Source: Methylophilaceae bacterium (lineage in GTDB: Bacteria; Pseudomonadota; Gammaproteobacteria; Burkholderiales; Methylophilaceae). Taken from it: DNA of 52,935 bases. Each line of letters starts with the position of its first letter. Position 1 is the stretch's first letter. The stretch covers positions 1 through 52,935 of the forward strand of contig JAOMTQ010000007.1 in assembly GCA_028355955.1 (NCBI GenBank). Direction: 5' to 3'. The notes beneath the pieces are model-generated. The model was not told the DNA's origin and did no database searches. It worked only from the letters and a program-made list of their open reading frames with translations. A program made the position numbers and the translations under genes. Shown piece after piece: positions 8,480 through 15,284 of this stretch.

Positions 8480-8977
8480 ATGAAAAAACTACTTTTCCTA
8501 ATTCTCTTAATACCAGTTTTAAGTTGGGCTGATTGTGGTCCAGAAACTTGGGGAAATTATAAAGACTACTCCCATGGAGGGAAGCCTCTTACTAATGAAA
8601 TGATAGAAGAAAATATAAAAAATCATTGTGAACATCATAGGTGTGCTGCTATCAATAACCTTACACCGACATGCATATGCGAAAATTTAGGTGGAGTAGT
8701 TAGAGAGCCAAATAATCTATTTAGATGTGCTTACAATAAATCAAGTATGGACTTTAACAAGTATTTTTATTCTGGTTATTGGGCAGTAAGGAATAGGGAA
8801 CACTTACAAGAAAAAAACCAAGCTTTAGCTCCAACAAATACAACTTTAGCTCCACCAGCAACTCCAGATCCAACACCCAAAGTCTCAATTGACGATGCTA
8901 AAATACAATGCGAAGATATAGGCTTTAAACCTAAAACAGAGAGGTTTGGCGAATGTGTTTTGGAGCTAAATAAATGA
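8480..8977 (+). CDS. Exported protein with C-terminal two-Cys module, copy 1
   Basis: I do not recognise this 165-residue protein. It starts with a clear signal peptide (basic MKK, then a hydrophobic stretch to 'LSWA', with cleavage before Asp-Cys). The body is cysteine-rich ('CEHHRCAA', 'PTCICENLGG'), which suggests disulfides in the periplasm. A Pro/Thr linker follows (about 115-130). The last 31 residues are the module shared with five other genes here: 'VSIDDAKIQCEDIGF' and 'KTERFGECVLELNK', with two Cys 15 apart. Its 5' 56 bases match those at 9971 with one mismatch, and the body also resembles that protein ('CEAHRCKEE', 'VTCLCKNFGG'). It overlaps the next gene by 4 nt. Confidence 0.85.
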   Translation: MKKLLFLILLIPVLSWADCGPETWGNYKDYSHGGKPLTNEMIEENIKNHCEHHRCAAINNLTPTCICENLGGVVREPNNLFRCAYNKSSMDFNKYFYSGYWAVRNREHLQEKNQALAPTNTTLAPPATPDPTPKVSIDDAKIQCEDIGFKPKTERFGECVLELNK

Positions 8978-9411
8978 GATTATTAATATTATCAAGCTTA
9001 ATTTTTTTAATGTCTTGCACAAGCATATATACAAATCGTCAACAGTATGGCACTTATGAGCCTAATTCAAGTACAAATTACAGGGGTGAGTTATTGTATG
9101 ATGCAACACTTTCACTTTCCAAGGAAGCTCCAATAGAAGTTATGGAAAAATTATGTGCCCCTTATGGTGGATTAGATTTAGCAAGCGTTAGTCATGATGG
9201 AAAAAAATGGGATGAAATCACACGCTACACTTATATTTGTAACAAACACAAAGAAATTGTTCCTTATACAACTCCAACTCCACCAGCAATTCCAGCTCCA
9301 ACAACAACACCCACAGTCTCAATTGACGATGCTAAAATACAATGCGAAGATATAGGTTTTAAAGCAGGCACAGAGAGGTTTGGCGAATGTGTTTTGGAGC
9401 TAAATAAATGA
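8974..9411 (+). CDS. Lipoprotein with C-terminal two-Cys module, copy 2
   Basis: I do not recognise this 145-residue protein. The N-terminus is a lipoprotein signal with lipobox 'FLMSC' (Cys15), so it should be anchored in a membrane. The body has 'LCAPYGGLDLASVSHDGKKW' and 'YTYICNKHKE', followed by a Pro/Thr linker and the shared module 'VSIDDAKIQCEDIGF' to 'GECVLELNK'. The module DNA (9316-9411) is almost identical to that of copy 1 (8882-8977), which points to recent duplication or gene conversion. ATGA overlaps join it to both neighbours. Confidence 0.83.
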   Translation: MRLLILSSLIFLMSCTSIYTNRQQYGTYEPNSSTNYRGELLYDATLSLSKEAPIEVMEKLCAPYGGLDLASVSHDGKKWDEITRYTYICNKHKEIVPYTTPTPPAIPAPTTTPTVSIDDAKIQCEDIGFKAGTERFGECVLELNK

Positions 9412-9962
9412 GATTATTAATTTTACTGTTGATTTCTTTTTCAGTATCGGCGAATGACCTAGAGTCTTATAAGGCTACTTGTGAAGATATAGGCTTTAAA
9501 CCTAAAACAGAGAATTTTGGTGCGTGTGTGTTAAAGCTTCGAAGTAAGAATGCGTCTAACCAAAACACCAATACAAAAGTAATTTCAAATACCAATAATA
9601 TTGAAGAACTCAAGCGTCAGCATCAAGCTTTAGCTCAACAACAATTTGAAGCACTCCAAAAGCAAAATGATTTACTAGAGAGGCAATATCAAAACCAACT
9701 AGCCATGCAAGCCCAACAGAAAAAAGCTGCAGAGGACGCTAAAAGAAAAAGGGTTAGTGTTTACTTAATGAAGTTAGGGGCTGGGATGATGCAAGGACAA
9801 ACAATGGGAGATTCGGCTAGAGCGGCACAAGGACTTCCTCTCATAGATGCACCAAAAAGACCTATCATGCAACCGATGCAGAACTACCGAGTTACCTTAC
9901 CTAATGGCAGTCTTTATACCTGTCGCTATGATGCTAATGTAAGACGAGCTAATTGCTTCTAA
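9408..9962 (+). CDS. Exported coiled-coil protein with N-terminal two-Cys module, copy 3
   Basis: This 184-residue protein has a signal peptide ending near 'SVSA'. In this copy the shared module comes first in the mature protein ('CEDIGFKPKTENFGACVLKL', about 25-44) instead of last. A Gln-rich coiled coil follows (about 65-120, 'LKRQHQALAQQQFEALQKQ'), then a Gly/Met-rich hydrophobic patch 'KLGAGMMQGQTMG'. The C-terminus 'VTLPNGSLYTCRYDANVRR' ends in Cys-Phe and may form a small disulfide hairpin. Function unknown. The reversed module position suggests the module is a free-standing folding unit, perhaps an envelope-binding tag. Confidence 0.8.
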   Translation: MRLLILLLISFSVSANDLESYKATCEDIGFKPKTENFGACVLKLRSKNASNQNTNTKVISNTNNIEELKRQHQALAQQQFEALQKQNDLLERQYQNQLAMQAQQKKAAEDAKRKRVSVYLMKLGAGMMQGQTMGDSARAAQGLPLIDAPKRPIMQPMQNYRVTLPNGSLYTCRYDANVRRANCF

Positions 9963-9970
9963 CTTCCTAG

Positions 9971-10432
9971 ATGAGAAAACTACTTTTCCTAATTCTCTTA
10001 ATACCAGTTTTAAGTTGGGCTGATTGCCGGACAGAAGCTCCTCCAGCCTTCTTTGAAGATGGAACAAGACTACAATATACTCCCGCACAAAATGAATACT
10101 ATGCAAAACTTCATTGTGAAGCACATCGGTGCAAAGAAGAAAATCAGCCTAATGTAACATGCCTGTGTAAGAATTTCGGTGGAGTTAAATTAATTGATCC
10201 AAAATATGGCTTTCAGTGTGATGGAACAGTAAAAAACAATGGTAGTAGAGACCATCATGTTATTAACTATTATACCTCTGACTCTCATTTTTCAATAGAA
10301 CCAACACCAACCCCAGCAACAACAACAACACCAAAAGTCTCAATTGAGGATGCTAAATCACAATGTACTGACATAGGTTTTAAGACTGGTACTGAAAGGT
10401 TTGGTGAGTGTGTATTAGAGTTGATGCAATGA
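9971..10432 (+). CDS. Exported protein with C-terminal two-Cys module, copy 4
   Basis: This 153-residue paralogue of copy 1 has the same signal peptide (56 bases with one mismatch) and the same cysteine pattern in the body ('CEAHRCKEE', 'VTCLCKNFGGVK'). A Thr/Pro linker 'PTPTPATTTTP' precedes the module 'VSIEDAKSQCTDIGF' to 'GECVLELMQ'. It likely forms disulfides in the periplasm. The gap to the previous gene is 8 nt without a clear Shine-Dalgarno, and the end overlaps the next gene by ATGA. Copies 1 and 4 probably arose by duplication of a multi-gene unit. Confidence 0.83.
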   Translation: MRKLLFLILLIPVLSWADCRTEAPPAFFEDGTRLQYTPAQNEYYAKLHCEAHRCKEENQPNVTCLCKNFGGVKLIDPKYGFQCDGTVKNNGSRDHHVINYYTSDSHFSIEPTPTPATTTTPKVSIEDAKSQCTDIGFKTGTERFGECVLELMQ

Positions 10433-11538
10433 GAAAGCTTCTCCTACTCTTATTCTTAATACCTAATCTGGTGATGGGTGGAATGAATCAAAATAAGATA
10501 CCAGAACCTGTTGAAGGAGATCTTTTTGAGATACTTGGGGATACATTAAATATAGATAAAGATTCCAAAGAAGATCAACCTGAGTCTTGGACACCTGAAA
10601 TAAGAGCTGCCCAAGAAAAACTAAAAAAAGAACATCAACCTAAGGCCTATGTAAAAGATTCAATCCCCGATATGTTGCCTATAGCTCAGAAAGCATTAGT
10701 TAATCAAAATACAAAATGGGAACCAGTTCGTTTTTCTATAACTACTCCAGGAGGAACTCCTCCAAATACAATAGCATCTGCTGACTTTACAAAAATGGAA
10801 CGCCTGAAAGACGGCACATTTTTAATTCCTTGGTATTTTGATATGCAAAATGCACCTTTAAATTATGCTCGTGTTGATTGTGATACTAAAGAAGTTGAGG
10901 ACCTTGGGGTTTGGAAAAATAATACTTTCGGCGGGCTTGGTAATTTCAGTCAACAAGATATTGTGCCAGAGAATAGTATTGGCTATTCAATTTTGCCTTT
11001 TGTTTGCGGCTTTAAAATGCCACAGGGACCGAGAGTAGCTAATCTTTTTCTAATGGTTCAAAATAATGAGAAAAATTATTTTACCTACGACTTAAATAGC
11101 ATTAAAAAAATCGATGAAAGTAATTATATTCTCTCTATGGGTGAAGCAGTTACCTACAATGGTAAGATAACGGACTATAGAGAATTACGGCCGAAATATA
11201 ACCCTCTTCAATTTAATTGCGCTGAAAAAAGCTATATGTCACCAGATGAAGATGGCTTAAAATTCTTTATAAAAGATCCAAATGATGGGAAAAATCAAAT
11301 TTATAAATACCCAATAGAAAATGCATGTGAATATATTAGACTTAACCCGAGTGCTATACCTCAGGCCAAGGATGGAGAAATACCAGCTAAATTTTCAAAT
11401 GTAAAAAGTGGCCATGAAGAGTCTGAAATTAATAAACCCAAAGTCTCAATTGAGGATGCTAAATCCCAATGTTCTGACATTGGTTTTAAGAAGGGGACTG
11501 AAAGGTTTGGTGAGTGTGTATTAGAGTTAATGCAGTGA
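10429..11538 (+). CDS. Exported protein with C-terminal two-Cys module, copy 5
   Basis: This 369-residue protein of unknown function has a signal peptide ('MRKLLLLLFLIPNLVMGG'). I chose the ATG at 10429, which overlaps the previous stop as ATGA, over an in-frame ATG 21 nt upstream that lies inside the preceding gene. The middle region (about 80-300) is rich in aromatic residues and strand-like segments ('VRFSITTPGGTPPNTIASAD', 'FLIPWYFDMQ', 'GYSILPFVCGFKMP') with several cysteines. It ends with the shared module 'VSIEDAKSQCSDIGF' to 'GECVLELMQ'. No homologous family comes to mind. Confidence 0.83.
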   Translation: MRKLLLLLFLIPNLVMGGMNQNKIPEPVEGDLFEILGDTLNIDKDSKEDQPESWTPEIRAAQEKLKKEHQPKAYVKDSIPDMLPIAQKALVNQNTKWEPVRFSITTPGGTPPNTIASADFTKMERLKDGTFLIPWYFDMQNAPLNYARVDCDTKEVEDLGVWKNNTFGGLGNFSQQDIVPENSIGYSILPFVCGFKMPQGPRVANLFLMVQNNEKNYFTYDLNSIKKIDESNYILSMGEAVTYNGKITDYRELRPKYNPLQFNCAEKSYMSPDEDGLKFFIKDPNDGKNQIYKYPIENACEYIRLNPSAIPQAKDGEIPAKFSNVKSGHEESEINKPKVSIEDAKSQCSDIGFKKGTERFGECVLELMQ

Positions 11539-12476
11539 AAAAACTACTCCTACTTTTATTGTTGATACCTAATCTGGTGATGGGTATCGAAAAATTTGAT
11601 TACCAACCTAACAAACCCCAGGTTAATCCCGAGAAAGCTTCCTGGCCAGAGTTTGAACCAGAAATTAATAGAATCTTCCAGCAGCAACCTGAATATGGAA
11701 AATATTGTAAAAGCCCAACTGGGAAAGGGGTAGGAGTATTAACAAAATCTGAAGAATGGCTAGCAACAAATCTTAGTAGGCCTTTACTCGTCAAAGATGG
11801 CGATACAGAAATCCAACTTATTGATTTTTTTGTAAAGAATAATGAATTAGAATTTAAAGTCAGATTTTTTAATTCTTATAAACAATTTATAGCCCCCTTA
11901 CAAGCAAAAAAGATACTAAACCATTATGAAGGTATGAACGCTGTAGCAGGTCTCTTGACTAACGTCATAACATTGGGTTTAGTTTACGCAACTGATGAAC
12001 GTTATAGACAGGAAGTGCATGGGTGTACAAACATGGTCAGCATCGGGTTTCATTACGATACTAATAATATGAGGTTTGATAAAATTATTGAGGAGGTAGA
12101 TTTATATTCATCTGCTAATGTAAATATAAGTGTAGAGAATAAAGATTTTAAACTTCAGGTATCAAACGATGGGTATATTTCCTTTATAAACGCTGATGAG
12201 GAAGTCTTTAAAAACCTAATGAAAAATACTCCAGATTCAAAGATTATCAATATTGAAGCAATATGTGATAATTGTACAAAAGGAAATAAAATAACTAAAA
12301 TTTCAAACAAAAAAGATTTAAGTGTGTCCAGAAATTCTACATTAAGCACAACTCAAAAAATACCAGCACCAGCACCCAAAGTCTCAATTGACGATGCTAA
12401 ATTACAATGTAGCGACATTGGTTTCAAGACTGGCACAGAAAGGTTTGGTGAATGTGTATTACAGTTGATGCAATGA
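11535..12476 (+). CDS. Exported protein with C-terminal two-Cys module, copy 6
   Basis: This 313-residue protein of unknown function begins with GTG at 11535, overlapping the previous stop as GTGA. That start gives a signal peptide almost the same as copy 5 ('LLLIPNLVMG'). The body contains 'LIDFFVKNNELEFKVRFFN', a hydrophobic segment 'AVAGLLTNVITLGLVYA' (about 137-153) that might be a membrane helix, and 'AICDNCTKGNK'. The module 'VSIDDAKLQCSDIGF' to 'GECVLQLMQ' closes it. Its stop again overlaps an ATG, which now opens only a 9-residue remnant. Confidence 0.82.
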   Translation: MKKLLLLLLLIPNLVMGIEKFDYQPNKPQVNPEKASWPEFEPEINRIFQQQPEYGKYCKSPTGKGVGVLTKSEEWLATNLSRPLLVKDGDTEIQLIDFFVKNNELEFKVRFFNSYKQFIAPLQAKKILNHYEGMNAVAGLLTNVITLGLVYATDERYRQEVHGCTNMVSIGFHYDTNNMRFDKIIEEVDLYSSANVNISVENKDFKLQVSNDGYISFINADEEVFKNLMKNTPDSKIINIEAICDNCTKGNKITKISNKKDLSVSRNSTLSTTQKIPAPAPKVSIDDAKLQCSDIGFKTGTERFGECVLQLMQ

Positions 12477-12502
12477 AAAAACTATTCCTACTCTTATTAT
12501 AG
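12473..12502 (+). pseudogene. Truncated signal-peptide remnant after copy 6
   Basis: ATGA at 12473 starts a frame of the same kind as the upstream joints, reading MKKLFLLLL and then TAG (12500-12502). It matches the start of the signal peptides at 10429 and 11535. It looks like the joint left when a seventh copy was lost, or the residue of the duplication mechanism. It could also act as a translational bridge to the gene at 12507. Confidence 0.55.
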
Positions 12503-12506
12503 AGAG

Positions 12507-13250
12507 ATGAAAAACTATATAGATTATGTTTTAAGCAAAGATGATTTAACGCTTGATGAGAAAAAAGTTAAGGATTCAATCAATAGAAATATTGGTGTAT
12601 GGAAAGCTTTTTGTGAGAGTGCTTCTATTAACTTCATGAAGCAATATTTAATAGACCCTCAAGTGCGACCAACTGAATATGATGTAAAACAATTCCAAGA
12701 GTTATATATTCGTTCTGCTAAACAAGACACCTTTAAGTCTTCACCTGATGAAGCTAATTGGGACTTAATATATTTAATGGCAGATTTCCATAAGATAAGT
12801 GTAGAGAAAGGTATATCTCTAGATAAAGCTTTTGGTTTAGATAACCCAGTTGGACACCCAGTTAACAATCCTTATGAAGTTCCTGACTATATTGAAAACA
12901 TGGTTTGGGAAATGATTTCATATGATATTAGACAAGCAGAAGCTATTAGGAATGAGATAGGTAACCCAAAGACACTCAATCATTCAGAAGAGCATTATAA
13001 GAATATGATGGGCAGATATAAATGGACTGCTCTTAATGACTTTCTCTATGAAAGATATATAAATGGCGATAAAACTTTGAGTAAAGATGAGATGAGAAGA
13101 ATCAGTAAGAATTGGGAAAAGATTAAAATGCCCGAAACTTTAGAGATATACACAGACTTTATCCAAATGGGAATAGGTAGGTTAGGTGGCAAGGGTAAGT
13201 CTATAAAAGTAAAGAGTGAAGTAATTAAAACTAATAAAAACTTACATTAA
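12507..13250 (+). CDS. Island orphan protein, 247 aa
   Basis: I do not recognise this protein. It has no signal peptide or membrane segment and lacks the two-Cys module, so it is probably cytoplasmic and mostly helical. Recognisable stretches are 'NRNIGVWKAFCESASINFMK', 'DLIYLMADFHKISVEKGISL', 'GHPVNNPYEVPDYIENMVWE' and a basic tail 'GIGRLGGKGKSIKVKSEV'. The start follows 'agagag', 4 nt after the truncated leader peptide. It marks the end of the exported-protein array; the three tiny genes downstream have their own ribosome sites. Confidence 0.78.
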   Translation: MKNYIDYVLSKDDLTLDEKKVKDSINRNIGVWKAFCESASINFMKQYLIDPQVRPTEYDVKQFQELYIRSAKQDTFKSSPDEANWDLIYLMADFHKISVEKGISLDKAFGLDNPVGHPVNNPYEVPDYIENMVWEMISYDIRQAEAIRNEIGNPKTLNHSEEHYKNMMGRYKWTALNDFLYERYINGDKTLSKDEMRRISKNWEKIKMPETLEIYTDFIQMGIGRLGGKGKSIKVKSEVIKTNKNLH

Positions 13251-13266
13251 TTAGGGGAGATATATT

Positions 13267-13365
13267 ATGTTTGGCTTAAGTGATTCGGAATGGTTTACTT
13301 GGGGTATTGTATTTGTATTAATTGTCATTTTGTTTATATATCTTTGGTATACCGACAAGAAATAA
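13267..13365 (+). CDS. Tiny single-pass membrane protein, 32 aa
   Basis: A short frame reads MFGLSDSEWFTWGIVFVLIV and continues to 'LFIYLWYTDKK', one hydrophobic helix with a basic end. It is preceded by 'aggggagatatatt', nearly the same leader as the next two small genes. Its length, strong ribosome site and tandem position argue that it is real. It resembles phage or plasmid membrane micro-proteins only in a general way. Confidence 0.65.
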   Translation: MFGLSDSEWFTWGIVFVLIVILFIYLWYTDKK

Positions 13366-13383
13366 GATTAAAGGAGATATATT

Positions 13384-13515
13384 ATGGATAAAATAAGAGA
13401 ATTTATGTGTAGCCGATTTTTAACTAATATCTTACTGATACTTTTATTTGTTGCCGTAGTGTTTGGCGTATTGGAATTAATTCAGGTAAAGCTAATGATT
13501 ATTTTGGGGCATTAA
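13384..13515 (+). CDS. Tiny single-pass membrane protein, 43 aa
   Basis: The frame encodes MDKIREFMCSRFLTNILLIL followed by 'LFVAVVFGVLELIQVK', a single transmembrane helix with a charged N-terminus. The leader is 'aaaggagatatatt', shared with its neighbours. Function unknown. Confidence 0.65.
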   Translation: MDKIREFMCSRFLTNILLILLFVAVVFGVLELIQVKLMIILGH

Positions 13516-13530
13516 CTAGGGAGATATACT

Positions 13531-13743
13531 ATGGAAGAAGAATTTTTTGGAATAGCAAAAGTATTTTGGTTAATTGGAGGTATTATATTAGGAGTAGTCA
13601 TTTATATTCTTGGTAATAACTGGCATAAAATTTTCCCACCTGAACCAAGAGTTCAATATAAAGACCTAAAGAAATTTAAGGACTACGAACTTACTCATGA
13701 TGATGACTTTAAAAACACTCATGATGATGAGTTTAAAAACTAG
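13531..13743 (+). CDS. Small membrane-anchored protein with acidic repeat tail, 70 aa
   Basis: One transmembrane helix near residues 10-29 ('FWLIGGIILGVVIYILG') is followed by a cytoplasmic-type tail. The tail ends in an internal repeat: 'THDDDFKN' and 'THDDEFKN', identical apart from Asp/Glu. The start follows 'agggagatatact'. The stop at 13743 abuts the convergent integrase stop at 13744. The His/Asp repeat might bind a metal or a partner; that is a guess. Confidence 0.75.
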   Translation: MEEEFFGIAKVFWLIGGIILGVVIYILGNNWHKIFPPEPRVQYKDLKKFKDYELTHDDDFKNTHDDEFKN

Positions 13744-14961
13744 CTATTGCTGATCACACCAATCTGCATAAGCTTGTACAATCTTTCTTCTATCCTCTAA
13801 ATAATCTTCCTTACCCATATAAACCTTTCTAATATCAGTTGAAGTAAATGCATGGGTTAACTGCGATTCTATCTTCTCAATCTCAAACTTATTCATCTTG
13901 GATACCACTATATTAAATAGTGTTCTGAATCCATGAACGGTTGCCTTATCACCTGTTAATCTTTGCAAACATAACCGAGCAGTTGCGTCTGATATCGGCT
14001 TACCTTTATTACCCTCAAAGATATAGTCTGTACTCTTACTATTAAGAAAAGTCCTTAAGGCATTAAGTTTAATCATAGCTTGTTTAGGTAGGGGACATCT
14101 AAAGCCTTGCCTACCTTTCATGAACATACTTGGCACATGCAATGTATTAGTTTTACTATCAAGCCATTTCCATTGGGCATTGGCTAGAGAGCCTGTTCTT
14201 AAACCAGTTACCATAACAACATATAAGAATGTGCGAGTAATTAAGCCTGATTCTCTGTCTCTGTCCAAAGCAGAAATAAACTCACCCACTCTATGTTCTT
14301 CAAGGTGAGAGAAGTGTTTTACTTTGGGAGGGGTAATTAAGCTATTACCTTTTAATTCAAGGGTAGGGTTAGTACCTTTAAATAGCCTTTTCTCTTTCAT
14401 ATGGATAAAGATTTGATTCACTAGGGTCTTAACTTTCATAGCTGAACTAGGTGCTTTGCTATGTACCTTTTCTAATACTGTTAATAGGATTTCATCATTT
14501 ACATCTGCTAGTGGCAGTCTTCCTAGTGGAGTCTTCAAAGAGTTCTTATAAAATTCTTTTGTCCGCTTGATTGTTTTATCTGATAGGTTAGGGACAACCT
14601 TATTATCTAGATACATTTGATATGCTTTCTCAAAGGTCAGATCTGCAAGATCAGTAATGATATGTTTAGCTTTCTTTTTCTCAATAGATGGATCAACACC
14701 TTTTGCCCATAATTTTTTATAGTCATCTCTAATTACTCTAGCTTCTTTTAGGGATATTTCAGGATATGCACCTATACCTCTTTTAGTTTCTTTGCCATTG
14801 TTAACATCTTTACTAAATAGCCTAGCAACCCATGTTTTGCTTCCAGTACTCTCTACCCTTAATAGCAGTCCATTACCGTCAGAGAGCCACTTATATCGCT
14901 TCCCTGATGGGCATTTAGCCTTTTCCACCTTAATATTGCTTAATAAGTTTTGTGTAGCCAT
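13744..14961 (-). CDS. int: Tyrosine-type integrase (P4/DUF4102 family)
   Basis: The 405-residue recombinase has three parts. The N-terminal arm-binding domain of the DUF4102 type spans about 5-90 ('RYKWLSDGNGLLLRV', 'GIGAYPEISLKEAR'). The core-binding domain spans about 105-200 and the catalytic domain about 215-400. The catalytic residues are visible: Arg in 'VTGLRTGSL', Lys in 'FMKGRQGF', 'HGFR' near 347, a later His in 'LTHAF', and Tyr in 'RKVYMGKE'. It should recombine the 20-bp core in tRNA-Ser. The gene lies at the island's right end with its start facing attR, and three copies of the 12-mer sit just upstream of its ATG, so it may repress itself. Confidence 0.93.
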   Translation of the reverse strand: MATQNLLSNIKVEKAKCPSGKRYKWLSDGNGLLLRVESTGSKTWVARLFSKDVNNGKETKRGIGAYPEISLKEARVIRDDYKKLWAKGVDPSIEKKKAKHIITDLADLTFEKAYQMYLDNKVVPNLSDKTIKRTKEFYKNSLKTPLGRLPLADVNDEILLTVLEKVHSKAPSSAMKVKTLVNQIFIHMKEKRLFKGTNPTLELKGNSLITPPKVKHFSHLEEHRVGEFISALDRDRESGLITRTFLYVVMVTGLRTGSLANAQWKWLDSKTNTLHVPSMFMKGRQGFRCPLPKQAMIKLNALRTFLNSKSTDYIFEGNKGKPISDATARLCLQRLTGDKATVHGFRTLFNIVVSKMNKFEIEKIESQLTHAFTSTDIRKVYMGKEDYLEDRRKIVQAYADWCDQQ

Positions 14962-14963
14962 TG

Positions 14964-15005
14964 AGTATACAGTTTTCTTTAAAGTATACAGTTGAGTATA
15001 CAGTA
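14964..15005 (+). repeat. Three 12-bp repeats upstream of int, putative arm/operator sites (right)
   Basis: AGTATACAGTTT at 14964-14975 is exact. Two further copies share 11 and 10 leading bases (14983-14993, 14995-15004) at a 12-bp period. They match the left-end copies at 8065-8088, 8362-8373 and 8392-8400. They start 3 nt upstream of the integrase ATG, so they could serve both recombination and autoregulation. Confidence 0.65.
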
Positions 15006-15021
15006 TTAATATAGATTGTAC

Positions 15022-15105
15022 TAGTATGTATTAGTATGTATGATAGTATAGATGTTATTATATACGGCGTTACAGAGGAGTTTAGTAGATTCTAATAGTA
15101 TGTAT
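15022..15105 (+). repeat. Triplicated 10-mer TAGTATGTAT near attR
   Basis: TAGTATGTAT occurs at 15022-15031, 15032-15041 and 15096-15105, between the 12-mer cluster and attR. It is a second repeat class, possibly for an excisionase or host factor. Confidence 0.45.
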
Positions 15106-15123
15106 TATATTTGACTTCGGAGT

Positions 15124-15143
15124 TCACCTCTTCCGCCATATTT
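15124..15143 (+). repeat. attR-type direct repeat of the island
   Basis: This is an identical copy of the tRNA-Ser 3' end core at 7982-8001. The sequence to its right (about 15146-15170) also resembles the sequence right of the left copy (about 8003-8028), so the duplication may extend beyond the core. Confidence 0.9.
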
Positions 15144-15224
15144 TTATCAATATTTCCATATAAATCAATAATTTAATTAATATATAATGGTCACGGTGCC
15201 GTACCGGTGGTTACTCAGATGTTG

Positions 15225-15254
15225 TTGCTCGAGCCGAGTGGATATTGTTATAAT
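15225..15254 (+). promoter_or_regulatory. Candidate promoter of the GC-rich orphan gene
   Basis: TATAAT at 15249-15254 lies 18 nt after TTGCTC (15225-15230). It would give a leader of about 25 nt carrying the 'aaaggag' ribosome site. Confidence 0.4.
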
Positions 15255-15284
15255 GTCAGTTCATCTAATTTAAAGGAGATAATT

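Larger units (their letters stand above)
8002..15143. mobile_element. Integrative island in tRNA-Ser (about 7.1 kb)
   Basis: The element is bounded by the identical 20-bp repeats at 7982-8001 and 15124-15143. It contains one tyrosine integrase at its right end, 12-bp repeats near both ends, six exported proteins with a shared module, a 247-aa orphan and three very small membrane or membrane-anchored proteins. No replication, capsid, conjugation or restriction gene is recognisable, so it may be a minimal cargo island or a satellite mobilised from outside. Base composition is AT-rich like the host. Confidence 0.88.

Noticed and set aside
10408-10428. Upstream ATG of copy 5 (and the equivalent at 11514 for copy 6)
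   Set aside because: It lies inside the preceding module and would spoil the signal peptide. The ATGA/GTGA overlaps give proper signal peptides.
8065-15105. CRISPR array from the short repeats in the island
   Set aside because: Repeats are 10-12 bp, some directly adjacent, without regular spacers, and no cas genes are present.
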